A stretch of 64,000 bases of DNA from Odontocerum albicorne. Taxonomy: Eukaryota; Arthropoda; Insecta; Trichoptera; Odontoceridae. Location: NCBI GenBank assembly GCA_949825065.1, contig OX463864.1:10715787-10779786 (forward strand). The letters are read 5' to 3'. The notes beneath the pieces were generated by a model. That model saw only the letters and a list, made by a program, of their open reading frames with translations. It made no database searches and was not told where the DNA came from. A program made the position numbers and the translations under genes. Of the stretch, positions 22,401 through 35,035 are shown piece after piece. How positions within the stretch are numbered: position 1 is the first letter of the stretch; each line of letters opens with the position of its first letter.

Positions 22401-23500
22401 AAATATTGAAAAGAAACAAATAAAAACTCCATTTCATATGATAGAAATATAATTATTTTACCATCGTTTAAATTAATTCAATCAAAATTTAATACTTTTG
22501 CCTGTTATACCCGTTTCAAAGGTGCCGTCTCATGTAACATTCTCGAGCGGCGTCTTGCTTTTGAATATACAATACAATTAAGCCAAATCCCTCCATGTTG
22601 TAATTTTCTTGTCTTTCTCATTGGAGAATTAATTCGATATTTCACATAAGCCCCCACCATTATCTCCTTATATAAGGTACATAGAATTAAAATTTAGCAG
22701 CCGTATCGCGTTTCTCCGCGCCTCCCCGTCCCGCCCCCTTCGCGCTATATACTGAGGTAGGAACTATGTATTCTGTAAGGCTTCCAGGATTCGCGGTTTA
22801 AGATTCTATAATATAAGGCACTCACATTTTAACAGTGATTCAAATGTCAAAATAGTTGAAAATGAAACTTTGAAATTTATTAATAATTTGGCAACGTTAG
22901 TATTTTTATTCAAAATAATACTGCTAAGCTATCAAGGTAATGATAATTGTTGATAAAGTAATTGATAAATCATAATACCCCAGCTTTTCAAAGGAAAATG
23001 ATACATTTTAACCAACCAGATTCTCTTGGATACATTTAACTATTTTAATTCATGACAGGGTTTACTTAATAAATATTCGTTTAAATTTAAGTAAAACAAA
23101 CATAAACTAAATAACTATGTTAATCTCCTATCATGATGGTAGAACTACAGGAAAAGAATTCATTCAGAGATAGGAAATGGAATCGAAGGAAAATTAAGAT
23201 GAAAGGATATTCTAAGTGATGTACCTAATATTTTTTTCAATTCTCTCTTAAATATAAATAAGGATGTTGCACATTAAATAAATCTTTTAAAATAGGAAAT
23301 AAATAGATTTTTAGCCCTTTGATTCTGAACTTATAAAAGGATTTTTTGACAGACAAGTCACCAATATTAGGATGATTTGTGCGATAGGGATATTATGTGG
23401 GTAATAAATTATTTAAATTTTAAATGGAGTTCAATCAATTGTGTTAATACTATAATACAAGGCTGCCCTAACAGCAATACACGATCACTTTAGTTCAACA
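22401..23500. other. Unassigned; small GC-rich pocket
   Basis: A GC-rich pocket at about 22700-22745 (CGCCTCCCCGTCCCGCCCCC) sits in AT-rich DNA. No repeat partner or coding signal was found. Confidence 0.4.
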
Positions 23501-23521
23501 AATAGAGCAGAACATCTGTAA

Positions 23522-23915
23522 ATGGATCTGCAAGTTGAAGCTTATAATCTGAACTACACTAAAAAGCATCATAGTATATTAAAAATTGAATGTTATCAAG
23601 GTCTCGCCGATCACTTTGCCAATTTGGTTGACACTGTCAACAACGCAGCAGGCGTTGCTTTAATTCCATCCAACTTTTAGAGATTCACCAATAAATATAT
23701 TCAACCGATGCAATGATGATATATGAATTGTTATAAAATATGGATCTATCTTCAATACGTCCACAGCAAATTTCAATTGGTCAGAAATTAAAGACAATTT
23801 GGCACACCGTGAACAAACAAACGATCGCTCAGAGTAAGTGTTTTAGAGGTTTATTTGAAGGCATTAATTCACAATCTAACTAAAAACGATATCTTGAATA
23901 AATCGAAAGCTTGAT
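23522..23915 (+). pseudogene. Helitron-type Rep/helicase N-terminal relic
   Basis: A 52-residue frame (23522-23680) contains AYNLNYTKKHHSILKIECYQ, then GLADHF and VALIPSNF. Helitron proteins carry a similar '..R.dcY.gL.dal...d....g..vvLPssF.GSpR' block at the start of the Helitron-like N-terminal domain. Beyond the stop, shifted frames give pieces compatible with the next block (KYG near 23738, NWSEIKDNL near 23779, ALIHNLTKNDIL near 23860). The Rep tyrosines and the helicase are not found and no Helitron ends are seen, so this is a decayed fragment. Confidence 0.5.
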
Positions 23916-25738
23916 GCTATATATTTTAGTTCCAAAAGCGAGTTCTAGCAAATATTAATATCTTGGTGACATTGCGGGCTAAGGAAAAAAATAAATGCCA
24001 GAGTGCATTGAGCGATTTAAATTCCAAACGTGAAGACGAATCTTCAACTGCACGAGATTGTTACACTTTGGTTCAAATTTGTTCAAATTGGTTTCCACGT
24101 CCCTGCTAGAGACACAGGAAACTTTTTACAGTTCGAATGTTTCAATAGCAATTTACTAACGATAGTTGCACGTTGTCATTCATCAATCATAATGCTGTCA
24201 CAATTGAGTAAGTTAATAGCTGTGTACCTACCTGTATACCTACCTAAATGAATTGTCAAAATAACGAGTGAATTGTTAAAACACAAATAAATTAAATTAA
24301 TTATTGTTAATAGTAAATATACAGGGGCAATGACCGATGAAGAATTCAATGATTGTTACACACTACGAACAACGACAATATGTACTATTTACAGCGTGCA
24401 AATTGGCTAGCCATCTCCAAATATAAATGATTAACCTACCGCCAGTGCATGTGATAGAGCAAGGCAGATATATATCGCCCATGTATTCATTCACTGGTAT
24501 AAATTGTCCGCACTCTGCGAAATAAACATACTTTTATTGTCGTCCATTCAACTGTCAAGACTTATTATTTATCGCCTGTTGTCACTTTCGTTTTTATATA
24601 TCCGCATTCCTGAGTCTATAAGTAAACAAATATCAATCAAAATCATCACAACAATTAAACATAAGCAATCCGCTATATTGCTATACTGATGATTCTGTAC
24701 GAGAAGTAACGCAGAATCAGCTAAAACGAAGATAACGATGTCGATATCAAAATCATCAGCACGTTCTAATAGAACACATGCTACACTGATAGCGACCATC
24801 GTTACAGCTGGTTTAATGGATTTATTTAATATTGATGTTGTTAAGTTAAGGGTCCAGTATTAACTCAATTTCAGGTTTGATTGGGAGTTTGGTTATTAAA
24901 TTTTCATTTCATCTTGATTGTTTTTTTTGTTATTGTATTTGAGTATTGTTTTTTTTCTTTCAGTGTTGTTATTCTATGGTGATTTCATAGGACGTTTCTT
25001 TTATTTTTACTTTAGCTCAATTAATATGTATGTACAAAAATGTAAATGCTTACAACCCCAGATTCACTACATGTCTAAATTTTGTTGATGTTTTGAAGTA
25101 ATTAATATTTTAACTTTGGTTTAGTAAATATTGTGTGATTTTAAAGGACATTAAAATGTTCTATAATTTTTTTGATAAAATAAATTTAATTTTGAATTGT
25201 TTCCATTTCCATTAGAAGCACTGCCTTTCAAAGAAGTTCCCAAGTTATTACGAAGCTTCTCGTGTTCACCGGCAGTTGTCAGGATGTGTTATTGTTCCCA
25301 TTTAATTAGGTGATATTGCGTTACACTACACATTATCAAAATATACACGCTGAGCGACTCACTCTACCCATTTTATATATTGCTATTATACACGATACAT
25401 TATTGTATGTGTCGTTGCGTGAGCCTTAGGAAATTTGCGGTCTACCTACGCATATTTAATATTCCTTCAATCAGCGAAGATTGAAATTTAGTTCGTAAGA
25501 GCCTTGGAAGGCTTTTAATTATTAAAAAGTGTTATCCAGAAAGTATAATTGTATTTCACCATATTAACGGTCGATCGACCCATTGTATTGTATTGTATTG
25601 TAATCTACTGATCCGTACTATTCAAACGTGTTCACTGGTGCATAAATTGTTGGTGATGATGGGGCAGTTCTAACGCCATAAAATCTCTCAAATCCTACGT
25701 TGTGACAATACATCGACTATTTTGCGGAAACAAGATTA
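23916..25738. other. Unassigned stretch
   Basis: TATAAATTGTCCGCACTCTG with AAATAAACATACTTTTATTG near 24497-24540 resembles the promoter/poly(A) layout of an LTR but has no partner here. A short TTGTATTGTA microsatellite lies at 25583-25603. No gene is seen. Confidence 0.35.
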
Positions 25739-26156
25739 CGATTTTTGTGTGTTGTGCAATTTTGTATGGTTACATGATTTAAAACAATACGATTTTGGTG
25801 TGTTGTGTAATTGTGTATAGTTCCATGATTTAAATCCTCAATGATTTTGGTGTGTTGTGCAATTGTGTATGGTTCCATGATTTAAATCCTCAACGATTTT
25901 GGTGTGTTGTGCAATTGTCTATGGTTCCATGATTTAAATCCTCGATTATTTTAGTATGTTGTGCCATTGTGTGTGGTTCGATGATTTAAATCCTCAACGA
26001 TTTTGGTGTGTTGTGCGATTGTGTATGGTTCCATGATTTAAATCTCGATTATTTTGGTATGTTGTGCAATTGTGTATGGTTCCATGGTTTAAATCCTCGA
26101 TTATTTTGGTGTGTTGTGCAATTGTGTATGGTTCCATGATTTAAATCCTCAACTAT
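25739..26156. repeat. 52-bp tandem repeat, 8 copies
   Basis: GATTTTGGTGTGTTGTGCAA with the following GGTTCCATGATTTAAATCCT repeats with a 52-bp period (for example 25791, 25843, 25895). The outer copies are most diverged. It ends where a MITE begins. Confidence 0.9.
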
Positions 26157-26424
26157 ATATGAGTGGGTCAGAACCAGACATGACTATCCCACATTTATCT
26201 TGTTTTGAGATAATTGACTTCAAAGTTGCATATCTATTAAAGAATGGTTTGTTTTCTGTTGTTTCCAAAATATAACGGTAGATGTCTGCACTTATGGTGA
26301 CCTATACACTCATTCTCATGTTTAGTTCTGATAGAAATGGGTATAAAGATGTTGCGTATGTGCTTAACTCTAATTTTATATTTTTGTGGGTTAGTCATGT
26401 CTAGTTCTGACCCATTCATATATG
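26155..26424. mobile_element. TA-flanked MITE
   Basis: The left end ATATGAGTGGGTCAGAACCA continues GACATGACTATCCCACA. The right end, inverted, reads ATATGAATGGGTCAGAACTA then GACATGACTAACCCACA. The arms are nearly identical over about 38 bp. TA-rich flanks suggest a Tc1/mariner-type insertion. The core of about 190 bp is non-coding. Confidence 0.8.
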
Positions 26425-26617
26425 ATTAATATGAAACGAAAATTTGAAAAAAATCAATAGCACATATATATTTTTTTAATAATAAAAGAACTTTTGTCAC
26501 ACCCTGTATACTTACCTCCATTCTATCTCTTACGAGATTCAAATATTCCTCCTATCAACGAAGAAAAAAAAAAGGTTTTTTATGAACCGTGGACAGGTTT
26601 TCTTTATTATAAAACGA

Positions 26618-27041
26618 TTGTAATACTACAAAGATTAGCGTTAAGTTCCTAACAATTACACTAGACTGCGCCGGCAAGAACTGTTCTCAATAGCATACGC
26701 AAGAACGGGTCTTCCAGCCGCTATGCCTGTTGGAAGGGCCTTAACTGTTTTGAACGGGACTGCTTCGGATATTGACATATTTCTTATCACATTACCAAAA
26801 GCAAAGTAAATTTTCTTCTAAGATTGAGCGCGTTAGAAAGCACTCATCAACGTATTTAAGAGACTGAATATATATGTGAATATATGTGTTTTTTTATTTT
26901 ATATATTTTTTTAATTTTGTACATTTTTAAAATATTTTTTAATGTAATTGGACTAAGCCTGTATTAAGAAAATAAATAAATAAACAAAAAAAAAAATAAA
27001 TAAATAAATGAATGAATTAATTATTAAATTAATAATTAAAC
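26618..27041 (+). mobile_element. LINE-F 3' end, copy 2
   Basis: It matches 21890-22330 from CTACAAAGATTAGCGTTAAG through GTCTTCCAGCCGCTATGCCT to GTAATTGGACTAAGCCTGTA. Single-base losses break the frame (for example near 26803). Its AATAAATA tail runs into the TAAA array. Confidence 0.8.
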
Positions 27042-27349
<308 letters not shown>

Positions 27350-27929
27350 CAGTTTGTACTACAAAAGACAAAATACAAAAAGTTACAGATGCACTGTTCT
27401 CTCCGGTATTATTATTTTGATATGTCGTATTTGATTTTGAAATACGTAAGAGTGGTAGAGTGGAGAAGGAAAGGGGAAATCAATATAACAGAGGAAGGCA
27501 GAAATGAATTGACGTTTAGATGGTAACCAGCGGTGGGCTCGGCTGGCATGGCATCTATATTATACCATATCTTCTTTAGACTAGAAACTTTTGGACTTTG
27601 GTATAAACCCTCGCTTCTTTCTCTACAACAAAATAGAGAAACAAAATGAAATCAGTAATAGACTCTTCGTTTAAAAGGATTAAGACAAATTATTGCTTAG
27701 TAGGACATATTAAAAAAATATCTTCTTCTTGATCGATTACTTATGACTGAAGGTCGTGATCTCTCCAGTCTATCAGCCCAACTCTGTCTACGACGATTCC
27801 TTACCTCTCTACTTTGAGCCTCTTAATCCATCGAGGTTATTTTCTTCTACAAGGTAAAAAAATTGAGTTACTCGTCGGTGACAAAACGTGGACAGTCTGT
27901 ACTAGTGCATAAGTTACTGGAACATAAAT
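27350..27929. other. Unassigned stretch
   Basis: No element recognised. The minus strand at 27725-27850 may continue the LINE relic that follows. Confidence 0.35.
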
Positions 27930-28110
27930 ATATTTATGCGCTACGCTATCCAAGATCTCATCAGCATGCATCTCCAGCATCACATCTCGAATATCTTTCC
28001 TTATTTCTCATTTTTACCCTCAGTGTCCAGGTTTCCGTTACAAATGAGAAGTTCAATTGCTTCTGAAATGTTTCGATCCTTCCATTTTCGCGACAGTTTT
28101 GAGCCACGTT
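27930..28110 (-). pseudogene. Possible RTE-like LINE relic
   Basis: Minus-strand frames yield TWTLRVKMRNKERYS and KIFEM-CWRCMLMRSWIA (a stop at the dash), resembling 'TWTLxxxxxxRLxxFEMWCWRRMLxISW' of RTE/CR1-like polyproteins. The frames are shifted and the match is short. Confidence 0.35.
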
Positions 28111-28779
28111 ATTTGCCATCACAGTCCTATGAATTGAAAGTTTGCGATCTCTCTCATCTACTTAGCAAAATAACTCAAAGTATTTTATTTAAAAAGCTTA
28201 TTGGAAAGAAAAACTACCCCTCAAGTCATGACTTCACGTTTGAATAAACGAAAATGAACCAGGAATCCAACCCTTCATTAACGTGTATTAATTACTGGCA
28301 TATTGCGAGCAGAGAAAACCTTCGGGGAGAATCAATTTCACCCCTTTTTGCTGGGGATTTTTTTCGCATTTATTTTTATGAAGGCCTAAGCGCCGGATTA
28401 GGGAGGGTTAAATGCGTAATAAAAAAAAAGTTCCTCTCTTTTGGGATTTTTTCACTTTTTCGGGATTAACCCGTGGGAAAGAGGTGGGATAAAATGAGGC
28501 TTTTACTTTTTAAGGGTAGTCGGTTATTTTCAAATTATGAAACATACCTCTAGGATACTTCAGGGTTGGTTTTTTTTTTTCAAGGATAATATTTTTTTTA
28601 GTTTAGGAACGTGATGAAATCTAATTATTTATTTATTATATAAAACGATGATATTTTAGCTTTAATAAGCTAGCTTTCTTTTTCTTGGAAGAAACATAAG
28701 ACGGATTCACATACAACATACAAATAATATTGTACAATTAAGATTAATTAACTATAAGATAAATGTGATGAAGATGTTT
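28111..28779. other. No feature seen
   Basis: Mixed composition with homopolymer runs. Nothing is recognised. Confidence 0.4.
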
Positions 28780-29115
28780 CCTATAAGGAATATTTGTGAA
28801 GTGTCTAAAACTAATGTTGTAAGCAAGATGAGAAAAGGAACGTTAAGATGGTTTGGATGTGGGAAGAGTTGACTAAGTGAGTATACGTGCTAGAATTGTA
28901 TGATGTACGTGAATTAGATAAACCGAGAACATTGCAGGATCATGTGGACCAAGAATGTAAAGTTCAATTATGAATAATAGAAGATTGTGCGTCACGAGAT
29001 ATAACATATGTATGCGTGTGGAGGTTGCAAAAGTTGTGTTTTTGTTGAAAAGTATAAAGATCTGTTCTCCCTGCCTTACTCGTAAGGGATACGTCGTGAT
29101 GATACGTATGTATGT
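28780..29115 (+). mobile_element. LINE-E 3' end, long copy
   Basis: Plus-strand translation gives SKMRKGTLRWFGCGKS and, further on, an R-C-M-x-V-E-x-A-x-V-C-like block. The end TCTGTTCTCCCTGCCTTACT with GATACGTCGTGATGATACGT is typical of the family. Stops are present. It lies just 5' of a LINE-D copy in the same direction. Confidence 0.7.
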
Positions 29116-29204
29116 GGACACTGAATTACTTCTTCTAAAGGGAAATTTTTATATATGTAACTATGTAAAAAGGACATAACTTATACTTTATCTCTTCTGA
29201 AGTA

Positions 29205-29620
29205 ATATAAGCAGTGAGACTCTGGAATCAGTTACAAACCAATATAAGACTCGCTCCGTCCTTGGCATGCTTTAAAAAGCGACTGAAAAAACTCTTAATT
29301 TCTAGTCAGTAAAATAACGTGTTTCATTCGTGATTTTTCTTTTCCTTTCCTCTCCACCATCCCTTCTTTTCCTTTTGATTGATGATATCTCACTTTATAT
29401 GAAAAATAATGTTCGGGTGATTGTCCGTCTTTGTGGGGTTCATGGGCATGTGCTCACGTATGTGTTTATGGATTTCGTGGGGATGGATAATCATTTGAAT
29501 GATTTATGCGACCATGTAACTTGCTTCATTTACTTCTGTCTGGTTGGTTGGAAGAGATTGCCGCCTGGCAATAAGCCCGCCAGATTGTATTGCAATAAAA
29601 GTGTTAAATAAATAAATAAG
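29205..29620 (+). mobile_element. LINE-D 3' end
   Basis: From CAGTGAGACTCTGGAATCAG, with ACTCGCTCCGTCCTTGGCAT and AAGCGACTGAAAAAACTCTT, to the end CTGGCAATAAGCCCGCCAGA and AAATAAATAAATAAG. It contains the last residues of the polyprotein plus the 3' UTR. This is the clearest example of the 3' end shared with SINE-A. Confidence 0.85.
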
Positions 29621-30056
29621 AAATATCTCTGTTAGAAAAAAAACTTTAAAGACGTATTTCAACCATAAATACACATTTAACGGACAAGATATGTATCATA
29701 AAACTGGAAGAAAATGGTCAACGTTTTATAGGTCACTAAACAATGGAAAAAGGTTGACTTTTCATCCACTAAAAATACATATACGGTCTACACCCTTCTT
29801 GGTCTAGTCGGTATGATTATGAGGTTATTGCCTAGTTTTTACTTAACATAATACATTTTTCAATTATCCACGTATATAATGTATTTTGGAGTATTGTATC
29901 GCATAATTTGGTGTACAAAAATAATAAGAGGACAATTTATGTAGAGCTGTTTTGATAACAAACTCTTCTCAAGAGCACCTCAATCTTATTTCTGAACTCA
30001 CTATTTTTGGCCGGTACAAAAATTACAAAATAAAAAGATAAGTTTTTTTTATTTAT
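29621..30056. other. No feature seen
   Basis: AT-rich and unassigned. Confidence 0.4.
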
Positions 30057-30195
30057 TTTATCAAACACTTTTTGTAACGGTATAACCTTACCAGTTTGTA
30101 ACGGTATAACCCTACCACTTTGTAACGGTATAATCCTACCACTTTGAAAGCTTTCACCTTATCATCAGAGTACCGACATACACGCTTCTAACGGT
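30057..30195. mobile_element. Fold-back-1 fragment with internal triplication
   Basis: TTTATCAAACACTTTTTGTA and CGGTATAACC match the left half of the fold-back elements at 33022 and 45404. The TTTGTAACGGTATAACCCTA block is present three times in tandem (30068-30148). The right half is missing. Confidence 0.75.
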
Positions 30196-30509
30196 AAACT
30201 ATGGGTGGAGGGAGGAACTATGGGTGGAGGGAGGAAGACTAAATTTTGCATATAAATTCAGATATGTGGCTAAAAATTAATGAATAATCAAGTGCAAATA
30301 GATGTGATATGTTGAATGGACGAGCGACATTTATAATTGAGTATACATTATTAGCAACGTGTAAAGGACTCTACAAGAAATTTGGTCCAGGGTTTCCTTA
30401 AAAATATCACACGTATATGTTGAGCCATTAAACATCCAAATAACAAATGTACAGGTTATTTGGTAATGTGTGGGGTTTAACTTATTATAAGAGGTGAGAA
30501 AGAAAAAAT
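30196..30509. other. Unassigned; 18-bp direct duplication
   Basis: ACTATGGGTGGAGGGAGGA occurs twice in tandem near 30197-30235. Nothing else is seen. Confidence 0.5.
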
Positions 30510-30514
30510 AAACT

Positions 30515-31240
30515 TATTTACCACTTTTATTGCAAATACATTCTGGTGGGCTTATTTCCAGGCGGTAATCTCTTTCAACCAAACAGACAAAAGTAAATGA
30601 AGCAAGTTAAATGGTCGTGAAAAAAAACATTCAAATAACTATCCACCCCCACAAAATTCATGAACACATACGTGAGCACACAAACCCCACAAGGACGGAC
30701 AATCACTCGAACATTCCTTTTCAAATAAAGTGAGATATCATCAATAGAATGAAAAGGAATGGATGGTTGAGAGGAAAGAAAAAAAAATCCAGAATTAAAC
30801 ACGTTATATTACTGACTAGAAATGAAGAGTTTTTTCAGTCGCTTCTTAAAGCATGCCAAGGACGGAGCGAGTCTAAGATTGGTTGTAACTGATTCCAGAG
30901 TCTCATTGCATGGACAGTAAAGGATGACGTAAAGAAAGAAGGGCGGTGAACTGAATGAACGGAAAGGCCAATAAACAATCTCTGTTTGAGCGCAGTGTTA
31001 TTCCATGATCGGAAAGACGCTGATTTTTTTTTGGCGAAATAAGAGAGGGCGTCGGGGCAGTTAAGGGTATTATACAATAGATACAGTAAAGGAAATTTTT
31101 TGACGTTCAACCAGTCCAATGCCTTCTGGTATGAATTGATCTGATCGTACTTTCTTAGATTGAAAATACATGTTAGACAAACATTTTGAAGACGCTATAA
31201 TTTCTCCAGCTGTTTCTCTGTAACATACAAGTAACAAACG
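30515..31240 (-). mobile_element. LINE-D, long copy
   Basis: Minus strand. The upstream frame (30835-31119) reads LNVKKFPLLYLLYNTLNCPD and, after a poly-lysine slip, FTVHAMRLWNQLQ. This is the 'F.V.A.RLWN.LP' C-terminal signature of jockey/R1-type polyproteins. The 3' UTR ends in the GCCTGGAAATAAGCCCACCA version of the family tail. It aligns end to end with 38228-38990. Confidence 0.8.
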
Positions 31241-33021
31241 TCCGCATAGTCCAAAATTACTAACAAGAAAAAAAAAACGAAAATGACATCAAATTCTTGT
31301 GAAATAAATTGTCTAAATATAGTAAATCTAAATATTTGTAAATAACATCTTCTCGTCTTCTGTGTAAAAATATGCTTTATGTAAACAAATATACCTGCAA
31401 TGCGTTCGTGTAATTAAAAGTTCTTCGACAATTTTTAAAGTAGATCTAACATATGATTTGTATGTCCTTTTATTTATTGAGTATTTTGTAATTTTTCATA
31501 GCTAGAACTTAAATTATTTAAAAGTATTTCCAGTTTTATAATGATTGAAAAGTTTAATTATATTAATAAAATATTTTTGCTTCCCCTTTACCATCTCCTT
31601 CAGTAAGTTGCGCCGAAAATCAGTCACAAAAAAATAAAGCCTTAAATTTATTTAAAAAATCTCTGCATGCACCCTTTCCAAAAGGCTTTATTCTCTCAAC
31701 CAACAGGTAGTAATTTAATCCCAAGGGGATGCTTGGCTCCCTTCTATTACTCCACTCTTTTTATTTTACCTTGCAAAGTTCACTTAGCGCAAAAAAACAC
31801 CCTTCAGACGAGCTCTTTGGGAGAGCAGGGGGTAAATTATATTTTTCAGGCTAGCATTTAAATCTGAAAACCTGAAAGGTAGAAGCACTCGAGCCAAGGG
31901 TTGCCAACACCACCCCAGGGGGTGAGTTAATTTGTGTTACTTTAAAGTCTACCCCGCATTTTTACACGGATTTTTTTGCGAGTAAAACAGGGTGATTTTA
32001 TTGCACTTTTTAATTCGCTGTTCTGTTTTGTTCCCTGTTTCGTTATCCTTAAACGGGGCAGTCAAATTACCTACTTTAAGGTTATGCTCCTATATATATG
32101 TACTGTATATTCACTGCCTTCATGCACTGCATTCCAGATCGATTACAGAAATAGTAGTTTGATTGTATTTTTTCGTTTAAAAGATTTACGTGTTTGTTTT
32201 TAATGTTTTATGCACATTTCTTCATTATTGAGTATCTACACACATATCGTACAGTTTTGGAACTAAACTATCTTAATGCCTTTAAGATCTCTGTAGCCAT
32301 TACCTATGGCAATACGCAAGCTGCAAAAAAATGCTAATTCAAAATTTAATGATAATTACGAAGAGTGGGCGCTGCGGGCGGCAATTTAAAATATTTTCAC
32401 TATGATAAATTTTGCCATTGTCAGGCTAAAAATTTATTCTTAATTTAAAAAAAAAAAACATTTATATTGCATAAGATAATTTTATTTATAATACTTTGAT
32501 TTTTTATATTATGTATGTACATAAATAATTAAAAAAATAAGGATACACATGCTGATGACCCTAAGGTTTTCGTGATCTCTAAACTAGTTATTATACTATG
32601 TATATTTTTTTCCCTTGATAATAATCTATTTTATAAATTGCCTAATACCGTGAAGCCGAAAATGAAACAAAACAGAGTGTGACCATGAAGTAAACGCGAA
32701 ACAAAACATATACACAGAAGCTATTGCGTAACAAAAGTGTTCTAATTTTGAAACGATTATCATCAAAGTCAAACAAGTCATGAATTGGAAAGTAGGTACT
32801 TGCAATATTAAATTTCATCAAAACTAAACATTTGTTTAGTACTTTTTTATTAAACAAATGAAAAAAAAAATTATTATCATTCGCATTTCAAGTACAAACA
32901 CACTGAAAAAGAAGGAAATTATTAAGTGAAATATCACACAATTTGTCGATGTTTTAAAGTAATACAAAACATTGATTTTTCTTGACGAGTTAAATGCTTA
33001 AAGTTAGTAATATTCATTGTA
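31241..33021. other. No feature seen (1.8 kb)
   Basis: Longest unassigned piece of this part. Mildly GC-richer islands (31690-31930, CCCCAGGGGGTGAG) contain no frame or repeat partner that I can support. Confidence 0.4.
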
Positions 33022-33228
33022 GTTTGTTTTATCAAACACTGTTTATTCCACTTTTTGTAACGGTATAACCCTACCGGTTTCAAGGCTTTCACTTCATCAT
33101 CAGGGGAGCATTAAAAAGACTTATTTGTGCTCCCTTAATGATGAGGTTAAAACCTTGAAACCAGCAGGGTTACACCATTACATAAAGTGAAATAAACAGT
33201 GTTTGATAAAACAAATTACAATGTCTTG
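33022..33228. mobile_element. Fold-back-1, complete copy
   Basis: Nearly the whole 200 bp is one inverted repeat: GTTTTATCAAACACTGTTTA at 33028 pairs with AAACAGTGTTTGATAAAACA at 33195. Arms of about 90 bp meet around 33105-33130. CGGTATAACCCTACCGGTTT and its complement lie inside. It is non-coding. Related to 45404-45614 and the fragment at 30057. Confidence 0.85.
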
Positions 33229-33654
33229 AAACCTCCACAATGTTGATGCCTCAACTATAAACAATATGTTTAGTAATATTCGGTGGTTTAAATTTTATAT
33301 AAAAACATTTTAAAATGTCTCGAAAATCCAGATTGATCGAATAAGAACGTGTTGCTACAAAGCGTGTTTGGTATGTCTTTTAACAAGTCATAGGGACAAA
33401 TACTTGAAATGGTAGGATTATTCTTAACACATCCAGTATTTGGCCATGGCCTGTTATACTCGTATGTGGTATTATCAAGAGTGTGTCAGTCTTCAAAAAC
33501 TAAAGTAATCATTTTAAATGATCCTTGTCAAGGCAACTTAATAGTTGAATCTAACTCTGTATTTCAAAATAATATCATATACTGAATTTAAAGTCTTAAA
33601 AAAATTTAAGGTAATGAAATAAAAGTATTACAAAATTAAATTCATATTGCTGTT
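33229..33654. other. No feature seen apart from a shared flank
   Basis: The first about 60 bp (CTCCACAATGTTGATGCCTC) is shared with the flank of 45614 and with 12440-12475, so the fold-back family probably sits within or carries this extra sequence. Confidence 0.45.
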
Positions 33655-33975
33655 AAGATGTGATCATTGAGAAGGCTGTGAGGAAAAAGGTTGATAGATA
33701 AAATAAGAAATGTCGTAATAAGGAAAAATGGGGATTTGAGAGAGATTAGTGAAGACAGAAAGAACAAGGAAAATAGGACGTCCAAGAGTTGCATTGGAAG
33801 AAGTATGTAAGTTAACTATTGAAAGAGGGTAAAGTGAAGAGCATGAAGGATATAAGTAGTTGTATGATTTGATCTATGGATGTGGTAGAGGCGATGGATG
33901 TCTGTAAGGACAAGAATGTGTGGCCCTCGATCCTCTATGCTTATCCCGTAAGTGACATGGCGTGATGACACAGAA
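33655..33975 (+). mobile_element. LINE-E 3' end
   Basis: Shifted frames give LLKEGKVKSMKDISSCMI and MDVVEAMDVCKDKNVWPSIL then YAYPVSDMA. This is the C-terminal block of LINE-E with stops in place of conserved R residues. It ends GTGACATGGCGTGATGACAC. Confidence 0.75.
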
Positions 33976-34044
33976 TGTATGCTGTAACAATTATTAAATA
34001 TTTAGTAAGTGTTTTCACACATCGTTGGATGAACTTTTCAGGTA

Positions 34045-34390
34045 GTGATTTTTTATTTTTTCAAAACAGACTTAGCCCAATTACTTTGAAAAATACAAGA
34101 AATGTTAACATTAAAAAGAAAGAAAAATTATATAGAATAAAAAAAAATTATATAAAATAAAAAAAATAATGTACATATATACACACAAACATACACATAT
34201 ATTCAAAGTCACTTAAGTACGTTGATGAGTGCTTTCTAACGCTCTCAATCTTAGGAGAAAATTTACTTTTGCTTTTGGTAATGTGATATGAAATATGTCA
34301 ATATCCGAAGCAGTCCCGTTCAGAAGAGTTAAGGCCCTTGTAACAGGCATAGCGGCTGGAAGACCCGTTCTTGCATACGAGATTATGACT
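34045..34390 (-). mobile_element. LINE-F 3' end, copy 3
   Basis: The minus strand encodes ISYARTGLPAAMPVTRALTL and ends with the family 3' UTR (GTAATTGGGCTAAGTCTGTT). The coding part is uninterrupted over about 55 residues. It joins a SINE-A on the other strand at about 34440, which makes a misleading 119-codon fused frame (34213-34572). Confidence 0.8.
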
Positions 34391-34441
34391 TTTCGAACCC
34401 TTAAGTTTTTCAGTGGCCACCCTGTAGAGATCTCCCAAAAA

Positions 34442-34664
34442 ACGACCTCCGTGGCCCAGTTGGTAACACGCTTATCTCTCAACCCGTAGGTTGCGGGTTC
34501 GATTACCATTTCAACCGAGATTTTTTTTAAAAAGGATTTCAATCTTATTTTCACTTGAGGCATCTTTAACATCTTTCTGGTTAGTTGGAAGTTATTACTA
34601 CATCACAATAAGCCCGCCAGGTTGTACTGTATAAAATGAGAGTGTGATACAATTCAATAAGGGT
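34442..34664 (+). mobile_element. SINE-A copy
   Basis: The A box GTGGCCCAGTTGG and B box GGGTTCGATTACC are spaced as in a tRNA. Then come TTTTTAAAAAGGATTTCAAT and the tail CACAATAAGCCCGCCAGGTT ending in TACAATTCAATAAGG. The tail matches LINE-D over GCAATAAGCCCGCCAG-like sequence almost base for base. Confidence 0.85.
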
Positions 34665-34792
34665 CGCCATCAAGTGGTTTTCATCACGCACTATATAAAT
34701 TGTCCGTTTCATTACACTGGTGAACAATTTTGGATTTGTTTTTGCTTCTCAAACAAATTTACGTGATTATAATCGAACATACACTACGTTAC

Positions 34793-35035
34793 AATTTATT
34801 TATTTATTATTACACATGACAAGAAATATACATAATTTGCTAAAAAAACACCAGGTAATTTAATTAAGACATACATTATTTTAATGGATCTGGGTTTGTC
34901 GCCTTTCATTTGTCGTATCCCCAGTAAACTAGGCTTTTGCCTGTATCTCACTGAGGATATTTAGCATGAAAAAATAAATCGAGACTTGTTTCCGATTTTT
35001 GATTACACAAAAACAAAACCCCGTTGCACGTTTAA
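34793..35035 (-). mobile_element. LINE-C 3' UTR, copy 2
   Basis: It matches 4977-5215 closely, from the TTTATTTATTATTACACATG tail through AATGGATCTGGGTTTGTCGC to CAAAAACAAAACCCCGTTGC. It has no coding part. Confidence 0.85.

Noticed and set aside
25739..26156. CRISPR-like array
   Set aside because: Units are head-to-tail copies without distinct spacers; this is a eukaryotic minisatellite.
34213..34572. 119-codon minus frame as one protein
   Set aside because: It joins antisense SINE-A sequence to a LINE-F end across an insertion border.
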